The notes under the pieces were generated by a model that worked only from the letters and a program-made list of their open reading frames with translations, was not told the origin of the DNA and made no database searches. The translations under genes were made by a program, and so were the position numbers. From contig PDHQ01000412.1 of assembly GCA_003339415.1 (NCBI GenBank), forward strand, positions 1-25,831: a stretch of 25,831 nucleotides of DNA. Reading direction: 5' to 3'. Shown here in pieces: positions 10,840-20,520 of the stretch; the stretch's first letter is position 1; every line of letters begins with the position of its first letter. Source of the stretch: Ophiocordyceps camponoti-saundersi (nom. inval.). Lineage: Eukaryota; Ascomycota; Sordariomycetes; Hypocreales; Ophiocordycipitaceae.

Positions 10840-11055
10840 TTTTTTTTTTCTCTCTATCCTCTCTCTTTCCTTCTTTTTTCCTCTCTTTTCTTTTCCTCTC
10901 CTCTCTTTTCTTTCTCCTTCTCTCCCTCTTTTCCTTTCTCTCTCTCTCTTCCTCTCCTCTCTCTTCTCTTTCCCTCTCTCCCTCTCTCCCTCTCTCCTTC
11001 TCTCCTTTTTCTCTTTCTCTATATAATTATAGATAAATATATATATATATATATA
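10840..11055 (+). repeat. Expanded CT tract followed by TA microsatellite
   Basis: About 180 bp of almost pure C+T (10840-11020) with CTCTC and TCTCCCTCT periodicity, then TA repeats (11038-11055) and the usual ACG. The tract is longer than its counterpart at 7160-7215. Confidence 0.8.
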
Positions 11056-11056
11056 C

Positions 11057-11430
11057 GCCTTTCTTCTTACTTTTTCTAACTATCTTTCTTATTATTATTA
11101 TTCTTTTATATAAAATAGGTATTATTTTCCCTAACTTTTTTACTTTTTTTTTTATATTTTATTTCTTATTATAAATTTTTTAAGAGATAAATATATAATA
11201 TCGTATACTAATATTTCGCTTTTTTAAGTATTATATATATTCTTCGTTATAATATTTATATTAAAGTTAAGTAGCGCTTTTACTAATTAAGGTAAGCTAA
11301 AATAGCTTATAATATAGCGCTTAACTCCCTTATTATAATTAATATTACGCTAAGCTTACGCTTAACTAGCGCTACTAAAATATATTAGCTTATACTTTAT
11401 ACTAAGCCTTATAAAAGCTATATATATTCG
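11057..11430 (+). repeat. Block A, short copy at 11.1 kb
   Basis: Follows the module (AGTAAATAG, CT, TA) as the other A blocks do and shares TATATAAAATAGGTATTATTTTCC, AATATATAATATCGTATACTAATA and the TAAGTATTATATATATTCTT region. After about 11330 it resembles the 3.4-kb copy instead of the long A blocks. Confidence 0.6.
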
Positions 11431-11889
11431 TTTATATACTTTTAAAAGCTGCTAACTTTACTTAATTATTACGGAAGTAAGCGGTATAGCTTCTACTAGC
11501 CTTATTAATATTATTAATATAAGATTATATATATTTACTTTTATTTTATTATATCTTACCTTTAAATTTTAATTTCTAATTTTATTAATTTTCTAATTTA
11601 ACGATAATAGTATATAGAGATATACTTCTAAGTTTTAAAAGTATTTTCTTCGCTTAAAATATATTTTTTTTAAGGAAAAAATTAAATATATATACCTTAA
11701 AAGGTATTTTATAAGCTATTTTAAACTTCTAAATAACTATTAATAGCTTACTTTCTTTTCTAAATATTTATCTTATAATATATTTATAAATTTAGTTTTT
11801 TATTATATTACCGCTTTTTATAATTATACTCCTTATATTTACTTATATATTATTATAATAATAGTAATAAAAGTATATAAAGTAAATAT
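11431..11889. other. RIPed A+T-rich spacer
   Basis: A+T-rich sequence with very few CpA/TpG sites (one TpG at about 11,450). I recognised no gene, RNA or strong repeat. Confidence 0.45.
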
Positions 11890-12115
11890 ATTATTTTAAG
11901 TTTTATCCGAAAATATAATTAAGATTAGTATCTTTTTTTTATATAGCGTTTATAAATTATAACGCCTTAATCTTACCGCTAAAATATATACTTATAATTA
12001 CTTATAGCGATTATTTCCTCTTTAGGTTTTCGGCCTTTACTTATTAAACTAATACTTATTTTTATAATATAAAAAAGGTACTTTTTTATATATATATATA
12101 TAATATACCCCCTTA
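11890..12115 (+). repeat. Repeat M, copy 1
   Basis: Resembles 14480-14715 in the same orientation. The best core is CGGCC(C)TTA.TTATTAAACTAATACTTA at 12031-12058 and 14629-14656. It is preceded in both by TATAGCG.., ATTT..TTT.TTTAG.TTTTCGG and followed by TTTTATAATATA, a GGTAC/GGCAC motif and a TA run. The two copies flank LTR-like copy L2 and the decayed frame at 12.6-13.1 kb, so they could be the ends of an older element into which L2 went. Their nature is not established. Confidence 0.6.
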
Positions 12116-13430
12116 AACTTATAAGCTAATTTAAAAATATCTAATAAGCTTTTAAAATAATTTTAAAGATTATAAGATAAGATTATTAAAACTTTTAAAA
12201 GAAAACTTATAGGAAAAGATTATAGGTATATATTTTCTATACCTATTAAATTAGTAAAGCTAGCTAAGTTATCTAAGTATAGTATAAAATACCTTTTTCT
12301 TTTCCTCTTTTTCTTTTCCTTTTTCTTCTTCCCTTATCTTTCTCTTCCTCTTTTTTCTAAAGTTTTCTATATAGCTTTTTTCTTAAAAAGGAATATAAAT
12401 CTTAAAATAAATTTAGGTCTTATTCCTATATACGATCGTAGCGTATAAGGGAGGTATCGCCTCCTCTAGCTTTCGATTATATATTTATTAATTATAGCTA
12501 TAATAAACGTTTTAAGTATAAATATAAGTATCTACTTATAAATTTTATATCTATTAAAATAACGTGGTTTTTTTCTATAAGAATTAGAGCGATAAGTATT
12601 TTTACGCCTTATAATAAATATTATTCTTCGAGCTAAGATTACTATATCCGCCTTAATAATATATATTAAAATTCTACGTAATAATAAATACTTTAGGGCC
12701 CTAGTTACGTAAAGCTATTAGGCAGCGAATAGTACTATTTATAAGAAATATAATCGCTTATAAACTTACGCGCACTCTTTTTAATATTATATCTCGCTCC
12801 TAAGCTTAAAATATAGCGTTTCTAGTAGCTTTATATAAGCGGGTCTTAAACGATAATATTTATACTAAACCTAAACTACTACTCCTAGCTTTACGTAAAT
12901 TATAGCGATAGCTATTAAGGATAATAATAATATTACGAAAAATAAAGAAATTATAAAATTAGAAGACTTTTTTAAGGTTAAAGTTAAGAATAAATAAATA
13001 TAAGAAGGGCTATTATCTCTTAAGCTTCTTAAGGATATTATACCCGTTTCCCTTAACGCTTACTAAATAAACTTAGGTTAATATTAAGAAAAATTAGCGG
13101 TATCGAAGTAAAGGTTAAATATATAGATAGAAAGTAATAATAGTATATAGTAAACGCTAAAGATAACGCTTATAATTATAATAACGTTTAATATTAGTAA
13201 AAATAAATAATATAATAATAGAAGGAAAGTATATAGATAACTAAAGTATTAAGTAACTTAGTTTTAAAGTTTAAGTTCGTTATAATTTCTATATTTATAA
13301 GATTTTAAAATTCTTTTAGAATACTTAAGGAGAGGTAACTTTAAAAGGAGGTAAGTAGTTTATTCCTTTTTAAAACTAATTAGTATAATATCTATTTTAT
13401 TAGGGAATTATAATATTATTCTAATATAGG
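12116..13430. other. A+T-rich DNA around the decayed frame at 12.6 kb
   Basis: From 12116 to 12600 it is A+T rich with a CT tract (12290-12355) and the rare clustered CG motifs near 12430-12470. From 13131 to 13430 it is purine-rich on the + strand and may continue the decayed coding region towards L2. Nothing else was recognised. Confidence 0.4.
12602..13130 (+). pseudogene. RIP-decayed open frame, product unknown
   Basis: The + frame whose codons start at positions such as 12794, 12839 and 13103 reads as a protein-like chain of about 175 codons, interrupted only by TAA and TAG. It contains an ILRNNKYFRALVT stretch (12671-12709), a Ser-rich SVSSSF stretch (12818-12835), a Thr-rich TTTPS stretch (about 12869), then an acidic/basic stretch ending KLEDFFKVKVK and a GLLSLKLLKD stretch. 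Replacing the stops by Gln or Trp, as RIP of CAA, CAG or TGG implies, gives a continuous polypeptide, but I do not recognise a family. It lies between repeat M copy 1 and LTR-like copy L2 and was probably part of a mobile element. Start, end and introns cannot be fixed. Stop density is about one in ten codons, only modestly below expectation for such DNA. Confidence 0.35.
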
Positions 13431-14043
13431 TATTTTAGCGGGGGAAGAAGGATACCTTAAGTAAGCGTAGTAAATATATAAAGGGCGTAACTTTTTAAGT
13501 AACTAAAGTTTTTAACTAATATAAGGGGGGATCTCTAGCTATAAGGGGAAGTATTAAATAGTAATTCTCTATAAGGAAAATAATAAAAAGTCGGTTTTCT
13601 ATATAAAGATAAAAGAAGAAAAAGAAAGGAAGATAAGAACTATTTAATTAAGTGCCGAAAACTTAAAAATAAGTATTTAAATTAAGAATTTATAGTATAA
13701 AAGTATAAAGTTTAAAATAAAGTTATAAGGTTAGTAAAGTTTTTACTATAAGTCCTCTCTAAGACTTAACTTATAATAAATAACTTTTACGATAGCTATA
13801 AAAATAAGGTTAGGGCTAATTACTTACTTAATTTCTTCCTCTTTTAAGGGAAACTAATCTAAGCTATATACTTAGTAATAATCTTAGTCTTATATTATTT
13901 ACTTTTTATATTCTAATTTATAGATATTTTTAGGAAAAGAAAGGGGTTAAGGAGCTATTTAATTAAACCTTATAAAAGCTCTTAAATATCTCTTAGCTAA
14001 GTTATACGCTTATTTTTCTTTAAGCGTGTTTATTACCGCCGCT
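13431..14043 (+). repeat. LTR-like repeat L, copy 2
   Basis: Best preserved of the three copies. It starts with TATTTTAGCGGGGGAAGAAGG and ends near CCGCCGCTAAA. It aligns with 753-1371 over its whole length, for example TACCTTAAGTAAGCGTAGTA (13453) and AAGTTATACGCTTATTTTTCTTT (13999). The roughly 30 bp upstream also resemble the sequence upstream of copies 1 and 3, so the repeat may begin slightly earlier. If it is an LTR, the decayed frame to its left could be internal sequence of the same element, but no terminal repeats or duplications prove this. Confidence 0.75.
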
Positions 14044-14479
14044 AAAGTATACTACCTATTATATTATATTCTTTTTAGCTATAACTATATAAAATAGTAT
14101 CTTATAAGTAAAAAATAGTTCTAATTCTAAGTTACTAAGTTAATAAGCTTAAGTATCTAAAAGGATATATTTTCGTTTATTTAGTTTAGTAAGTTTATTA
14201 TAAGATATATTTAAATTAATATATTTTTAAATATTATAAAGTTTAGTAACCTTTTTTAAGTTATAATATTATTAAGTTTAGTCCCTATATTTATAAAGGA
14301 TTTAAAGAGGCTTTTAAGAATAAATAGAATCTTTAGATAAAGATATATTATATATAAAAAAAAAGGAAGAAAAAAAATAAGTAACGTTTATCTAATAAAG
14401 ACTTTATATAATTAATTAGATTAGATAAAGTAAACCTAGCTTATAACTATTATTAAAATAATAATAGAAATATTTAAAT
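14044..14479. other. RIPed spacer between L2 and repeat M copy 2
   Basis: A+T-rich, purine-rich on the + strand, with A-rich patches around 14,355-14,380. No gene or repeat was recognised. Confidence 0.4.
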
Positions 14480-14715
14480 TTAATATCTTATATTAAGTCT
14501 TATTTAAAAATATAGTAAGGACTAATATCCTCCTTATAGGTAGCGAGTATAAGTAATAGCGCTTTAATTTTATAACTAATATATATACTTATAACTACGC
14601 TATAGCGGCTATTTTCTTTTTAGCTTTTCGGCCCTTATTTATTAAACTAATACTTACTTTTATAATATATATAAACTAGGCACTTTCTTATATATATATA
14701 CGCGATAATCTATAT
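14480..14715 (+). repeat. Repeat M, copy 2
   Basis: Partner of 11890-12115 (see there). It ends in a short TA run and is followed by a second TA run with ATGCG and ATGCC motifs, two of the rare surviving TpG sites, and a short C-tract. Confidence 0.6.
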
Positions 14716-14980
14716 ATGCGTAATATATATATATATGCCCCCCCCGCACCTTATTACTTTATTTTAACTTTATATCTTAGCTATATACTTTTAGAAGCCT
14801 TTATATAAAGTATATTTTCCTAACCCGCCTTATAATTAAGCTATATATATATTTATATATAATATACCTAATATATAGATATTCTAAGCGCTATACCTTA
14901 AATCTTATACTTTTTATATTATAATATATTTCCTCTTATCTTAATAAATATACTTACTATCCCGGTCCTAAAGCTATTTT
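14716..14980. other. Spacer between M2 and inverted L copy
   Basis: TA-rich sequence with a C7 tract and CGCACC near 14738-14750. No gene is visible. This is the arm-to-arm interval between the oppositely oriented L copies. Confidence 0.4.
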
Positions 14981-15531
14981 TTAGCGGCTATAATAATAAT
15001 ACTTAAAAAAAATAAACGCTAAACTAAAAGGTAAGCCTCTTAATAATATATATATATTCTAATTAAATAATATCTTAATCTTCCTTACTTTTTAAAATCT
15101 TCTCTAAATCTATATTATAAAGGCGGCTAAGGCGGTATATTAGCTATTACTAAGTATTTATATAGTTTACTTTCCTTTTAAAGATAAGGAAATTAGCGTT
15201 ATAAATTATAATAGTAAAAACTCTATTAAATAAGATTAAAGCCTTACTTTTATACTTTACTCTTTTATAACGAATTACTAATTTTAATATTATTTTTAAG
15301 ATATTTAGCTTTAGATTAAATAGTTTTACCTTAAAGTATTTTCTTTTCTCTTTTCGTTATCTTAAAAATTAACTTCTTATCCCCTTTTATATAAGGAATT
15401 ACTATTTAGCTTATCCCCTTATAGCTAAAGATCCTTACTTTTATTATTTAAATAATATAGTTACTTAGTAAGGTACCTTACTTAAGTATTTACTAGGCTT
15501 TCCTAAGGTGTCTTTCTTCCCCCGCAAAATA
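14981..15531 (-). repeat. LTR-like repeat L, copy 3 (inverted)
   Basis: Read on the minus strand from 15531 it begins TATTTTGCGGGGGAAGAAAG, then ACACCTTAG, AGTAACTATAT, GATCTTTAGCTATAAGGGG, AGTAATTCCTTATA, a GAAAAGAGAAAAGAAAA purine stretch, AACTATTTAAT, AGTATAAAAG, and ends GCCGCTAA at 14981. This is the order of copies 1 and 2. It keeps two CpA sites at the start (GCAAAA at 15524 and GTGTC at 15509) that the other copies have lost. About 60 bp shorter than the other copies. Confidence 0.7.
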
Positions 15532-16229
15532 CTTAGATATAATAATACTAAATAGTTCGTTTTACTTCTTAAGCTTTAGGGCCTTTATAAATTAATATTA
15601 TAAAAAAAAAATAATTATATAATATTATAATAGTAGCTATAGTTAATATATATAAAGTATCTTAATATTACCTTTTAGATAGGTATTATAAAATTAGTAT
15701 TTAGCCCTTAAACTTATTTTTAAAGCTATTAAAAATATCTTATACTATAATCTTATCTTAAAACTTACGGCGAAAAAGAAAATATTCGTATTTTTATATC
15801 TCTATTATCTTTTATTTTTTAAATCTATTAAATAATATTTATTTATTTATAAGTATTTAATTAAAATAGCCCCTTATTCCTATATTTTACTTTATTATAT
15901 ATTTATATAAAAAAAAAAAATACTTATATCCTCTTTATATATATTTTTCGACTAGCTTATTATACTACGCTTAGATCTTATCTTCTCTTAGTTAAATTTT
16001 ATTATCCTTCCCTACTTATATATTTTCTCCCTATCTTCTTAATATATCCCTTACTACGCTTATTATCTTAATATTACTTAACTCCTTACTATCTTACGTA
16101 TATCCCTTCTCTTATAATTTTTAATTATTTAAGTAAACGTAAGCTTTTTATCTTAGCTCCCTAACTTTATATTCTCTTATACTCTCTCTCCCTTACTTTT
16201 TTATTTTTATATATATATATACTTACGCC
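15532..16229. other. RIPed A+T-rich spacer
   Basis: No gene, RNA or repeat partner was recognised. An A-run lies at 15602-15610 and another at 15909-15920; C+T-rich DNA dominates from 15,960 on and leads into block B copy 3. Confidence 0.45.
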
Positions 16230-16995
16230 TTTATATACGTATATTTATATTAATATATATTATTATATCTTCTTATCTTTTCGCTATTTTTATAAATAAA
16301 CTAAGTATTATATTTTTATCTTACTCCTACCTTTTATTTTTACCTTCCTCTTATATAATATTTTATCCCTCGTTACTATTTTTTCTTACTTAGGCTAATA
16401 TTTTCTACTAAAAGGTAATAAATCCTCTCTATACCGTATATAGTACTTTTCTTAGCTTTATTAAAAGAAATTATTTCGCCCCCGATTACGATAAGATTAT
16501 TTTACCTTTTAGGACCGAACTTTTTAACTCCTATTAGCGGTAATATTATATTATTATAATTCGCTTTTTTCCTTTAATATAATAAAGGCTCCTCTTAATA
16601 TTTTATAAGCTAATAAAATCGCACTCTTTTTATATTTTACTTAGGAAGTTAATATAGTCCTAAACTATAACCTTATTATAAAGACCTAAATTATTAAGAT
16701 TATATAATTTAAGAGTTTCTTCTACGCTATTCTTATAATATTATAAGGATTATAAGCTAAAAATTATACTTATAGTTACTTTCTTTATTTATTACGCCCT
16801 TTTTTAAGCTATTTCTAAACGCCTTATTTTAAAAACGGCGCTTACGTAAGGTATATCCGCTTCCGATAATAGCGTAGCTATATATATTTTCGTAATTTTA
16901 CTATACTTATCTCTTATATTATTATAAATATACTTAATAGCGATAATATTACTAATTATAATTAGTAATAATCTTTCCTATATAAACTTTTATAT
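16230..16995 (+). repeat. Block B, copy 3
   Basis: Shares with copies 1 and 2 a TAAATAAACTAAGTATTATATTTT lead, AAAAGGTAATAAATCC, a GATAAGATTATTTTACCTTTTAGGAC core, CCTATTAGCGG, TTATAAGCTAATAAAAT, ATTATTAAGATTATATAATTTAAGAG, TTCTTCTACGCTATTCTTATA, then ATATCCGCTTCCGATAATAGCGTAGCTATA, the AT dyad (16948-16969) and TATATAA (16979-16985). Confidence 0.7.
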
Positions 16996-17419
16996 TTATT
17001 ATTTACCTTTATATAACTTAATCGATTATTAAAGAAAAAAAAAAGAAAAAAAAAATCCTTTTTACTATTTACCTTATAGCTTACCCCCCTATACTTAGAG
17101 AAACTATTTTTAATAGCTAAAAACCTTATCCTTTTTCCTTTTTAGTATATCTCCTTACTAACTCTTTTACTCCTCTTAATATACCGCGTATATTTATTAA
17201 CCCTTATATACCTTACCTAGCCTTAGTTAAGTCCTTACTATCTTACGCCTTTACTTATTATTTTACCGATAGTAGTTATTTTAGTAAATAGGCGTTTATT
17301 TTCCTAGCTCCTCTATACTTCTCTTTATTTATATATATATATATATATATATAAATACTTGCCTACTCGCCTACTAGCGTATATACGTTTAAATTAATAT
17401 ATAAGATATTTTTATCTTT
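16996..17419 (+). other. Spacer between B copies 3 and 4 with AGTAAATAGG/TA module
   Basis: An A-rich patch (17034-17055) and pyrimidine-rich DNA are followed by the module: TTAGTAAATAGGCG (17281), short CT-rich stretch, TA run (17331-17353). No gene was recognised. Confidence 0.5.
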
Positions 17420-18165
17420 TTTATTATCTTTTTTTCTTAACTATTTACGGCTTATATAAAAAATAAGTATATTTTTTTTCCCTATACCTTATATCTTACT
17501 CTTTATATAAAAAATTATCCTCTCTTTTTATTTCCTCCTATTTAAGCTAATTATTTTTAATAAAGGGCTATAAATCTTATTATTACCTTATATCTTACTT
17601 TACTCGGACTTATTAAAAGACTCTTCTACCCGTAAAATAGTAATTATCTTATTATTTTATTTTTTAAAACTATCCCCTTCGATTATTATTAGTAGCGGTA
17701 TTATTTTACTATTAAACGCCCTTTTCTTTCCGAATAAAAAAACGCCCTTTTTAATTTTCTATAAGCTAATAAAATAGCACTCCTCTCTTAACTTACTTAC
17801 CCCGTTACTTTATACCTTAAAAGCGATAATAATATAAGAACTTAGATTACTAAAATTATATAATTTATAAGTTTCTTCCGCGCTATACTTACTATATCGC
17901 AAGGATCCTTAGTTAAGGATTATAGCTATAGCTACTTTATTTATTTATTATCTCTTTTTATTAAATATATCTAAACGCCTTATTTCGAATATAGCGCTTA
18001 CGTAATATATATCCGCTTCCGATAATAGCGTAGCTATATATATTTTTAAAACTTAGCTATACTTATTTCCTATTTTATTATAAATACGCTTAGTAGTAAT
18101 AATAATACGAATTATAATTAGTAGAAACTTTTCTTATATTAATTTTCTTATTTATTCTTACCTTT
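17420..18165 (+). repeat. Block B, copy 4
   Basis: Landmarks: GGGCTATAAATCTTATTATTACC (17564), TTATCTTATTATTTTATTTTTTAAAACTA, TAGTAGCGG, ACGCCCTTTT, CTATAAGCTAATAAAATAGCACT, TTAAAAGCGATAATAATA, TAAAATTATATAATTTATAAG, TTCTTCCGCGCTATAC, ATATATCCGCTTCCGATAATAGCGTAGCTATA. The TATA motif is degenerate (about 18135). Spacing to copy 3 is about 1.15 kb. Confidence 0.7.
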
Positions 18166-19019
18166 ATAGCTATATATAGATATTAATATAATAATATAAA
18201 GAAAAAAAAAAAATTCCCCTCTCTCTCTCTCTCTCTTTTCTTTTTTTTTTCCTTTTTTTAATTATTTTTCTCTTAAAAAATAAATTATAGTAGATATTAT
18301 AAATAAAATTAAGGTTAAATATAACTTACTTAATTATTATATTTATTCTAATATTAATAATATTATATTTATATTTTCCTATTTATTTTTATTATATTAT
18401 TATATTTTCCTTTTTATATATAATCTTTACTATACTTTTTTATTTTTTATATTTTAATTATATAGCTACTATTATTATTATAAATACTATTTTTATATAT
18501 CTAGCCTTCCTTCTATATCTCGCTTTTTATAATATTTATATAAGTAAACTATATATATTTATATATTATATATTTACTTATATACCGTGCTTTATATTTT
18601 ACCTTTTTATTCTAATTTTATTTTTTATATATATTTATATATTTTAAAACTTATTCTAAAAAAAAATAAAGCTTATTTTTTATTCGCTCTTTTATTTAAT
18701 TTACCCTAGCTAAGGCCCTTAATTAAAACCCCGAAAAAAAAAAAATCTAGTAGCTTAGCTTTATTTTCTCTCTCGCCCTCTCGCCCTCTCTCCCCCCCGC
18801 CACTCTCCTCGCTCCCTTACTATTCTCCTTATCCTTTCGCGTACCCGTTATTCTCTCGCTTACGGTAATTATATAAGTAAATAGGTATTTTTTTCTTAGC
18901 TTTATCTTATTTCCCCTTATTTATTCTTTCTCTCTCTCCTTCTTTTTCTTTCCTTAATATACTTACTAATATACGTATATATATTTATATTAATAAACGC
19001 CCCTATATTAGTATATATT
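18166..19019 (+). other. Spacer between B copies 4 and 5
   Basis: CT and T tracts (18215-18260), A+T-rich DNA with repeated TATATATTTATATATT motifs, a C7 tract (18792-18798) in CTCGCCCTCTC pyrimidine DNA, and then the TTATATAAGTAAATAGG module at 18867. The sequence around 18350-18650 has no repeat partner that I noticed. No gene is visible. Confidence 0.5.
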
Positions 19020-19760
19020 ACGTTTTTCTCTTTTTTACTATCTCTTCCTCCTTATATTTTATCTTTTTTATAGATAAGCTAAGTATTTTATTTTCTTTTC
19101 TTTTATTTTATATTTTTTACTTTATTTAATATTTTATATTCTTTTTACGTTTTCTCTTACTTATATTTATTTTTCCTAAAAAGAAAAAAAAAAGGCTACG
19201 GATCTTATTATCGCCTTATATTATACTTTTCTTATCTCTATAAATAACTCGTTTATTAATTAATTATAAATAATTTATTTTTTTATATTTTAGGACTAAC
19301 TCTCTTAACTCCTACTCGCTATATAGCTACCTTTCCGTAATACGCCCTTTTTTTTTAATATAATAAAAGCTACTCCTTATTCTCTATAAGCTAATAAAAC
19401 TATACTCCTCTTATATCTTACTTATATCGTTACTATATAAATAAAAAGCGATAATATTATTACTTAATATATTATTAAAAAGATAAGATTAAAAATCTAC
19501 TTTTAAAGATTACCTTATTCTTACCTTGCCGATTCGCCGCGCTCTTTTATCGGCTATATCTTAACTCCTTACTTCGAAAAAGCGCTTACGTAATATATAT
19601 CCGCTCTTAAAAAGAAGCGTAACTACTTATATTTTTAAGATTTAGCTAAAGCTTTATATATATATTATTATAGATATATTTAGTAATTATAATAATACTA
19701 AGTATAATTAGTAATAAGCTTTCCTATATAACCCTTTATATTACTTATTTACCTTTTTAA
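19020..19760 (+). repeat. Block B, copy 5
   Basis: Most diverged copy. Landmarks: ATAGATAAGCTAAGTATTTTATTTTC, AAAGGCTACGGATCTTATTATCGCC, TTAGGACTAACTCTCTTAACTCC, CCCTTTTTTTTTAATATAATAAAAGC, CTATAAGCTAATAAAACTATACTCC, AAAAAGCGATAATATTA, a CGCTTACGTAATATATATCCGCT stretch and TATATAACCC at 19725. The central part (around 19,490-19,560) carries sequence not seen in the others, including one of the rare TTGCC sites. Confidence 0.65.
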
Positions 19761-20520
19761 TTATTTAGGTATCTTTATTTAATATATAAAAGAAAAGAAG
19801 AAAAAAAATCCTTCGATATTAAGGCTTTATATAACTATTAAACCTCGGATCTTATCGATTTACTTATTTAAAAAATAAGTCCTACTAGGCAAATCGGTCT
19901 TTATAATAAAGATACTCTAAGATAAGGCTATAATTACGAAAGTATAATTATATATAAGTAAATAAAAGAGAGGTATTATATTTTTTTAAAAAACTTTATA
20001 CTGCTATAATATACCTCTTATCTATTTAAATATTTATATTAATTATCGCCTTATAAGATCTTAAGTATTTATTAAATTACCCTCCCTCGCCTTTCTATTA
20101 CTATCGAGTATAGTAATTAATTACTAATTTTAAACTATTATATTATTTATAATTTAATTTAACTAATAGTTTTATTACCTTATTTTACTTTTTTTCCTTA
20201 GCTTTATCTATCTTATCTTATTTAATTTATCGTAATATATAAACGCCTTTATTAGCTAATTTTAATTTATCTTAATCTTATCTTCTTCTCTATTCGAATA
20301 GCTATTTATAGCCTTATAATATTACTACGCTTTAGAAAATACGAAATAAACGCCGTTCTTCTAAGTTTCGTTTTATCGGTTTTTCTTTACTATTTATATA
20401 ATAACGTTATTAGTTTACTATATTATCTTTTTATTTACTTATTTAGCTAAGTTACGATAGATTTACGTCTCCGTTTCTTAATATATAAACCCCCCCTCCC
20501 CTCGCCCCCCCCCTCTCTCT
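19761..20520. other. RIPed spacer with C-rich patch
   Basis: Contains an A-rich patch (19787-19807), a TATATAAGTAAATAAAAGAGAGGTATT sequence (about 19952-19978) related to the AGTAAATAGG module motif, and C-rich tracts at 20490-20514. The minus-strand frame described next may extend leftwards into the C-rich patch as a Gly/Arg-rich stretch. Nothing else was recognised. Confidence 0.4.

Larger units (their letters stand above)
7745..11056 (+). repeat. Tandem segmental duplication, right copy
   Basis: Same module order as 3906-7255: C-tract (7760-7772), block B copy 2, pyrimidine tract, AGTAAATAGG motif, TA run, block A, C-tract (10637-10648), AGTAAATAG motif and TA run. It differs from the left copy by many transitions, as independent RIP of each copy would produce, and by extra CT expansion at about 10840-11020. 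Confidence 0.8.

Noticed and set aside
753..14043. A single 13-kb LTR retrotransposon bounded by L copies 1 and 2.
   Set aside because: The interval is filled with tandem A/B segments and no Gypsy pol motif was recognised; matching target duplications were not found.
14716..14750. Z-DNA or origin-like element (alternating TA/TGCG near a C-tract).
   Set aside because: Too short and no conserved partner; TA runs of similar length are everywhere in the window.
3906..19760. Ribosomal DNA spacer, suggested by tandem units with pyrimidine tracts and promoter-like motifs.
   Set aside because: No 18S, 5.8S, 28S or 5S sequence, even in RIPed form, was recognised anywhere in the window.
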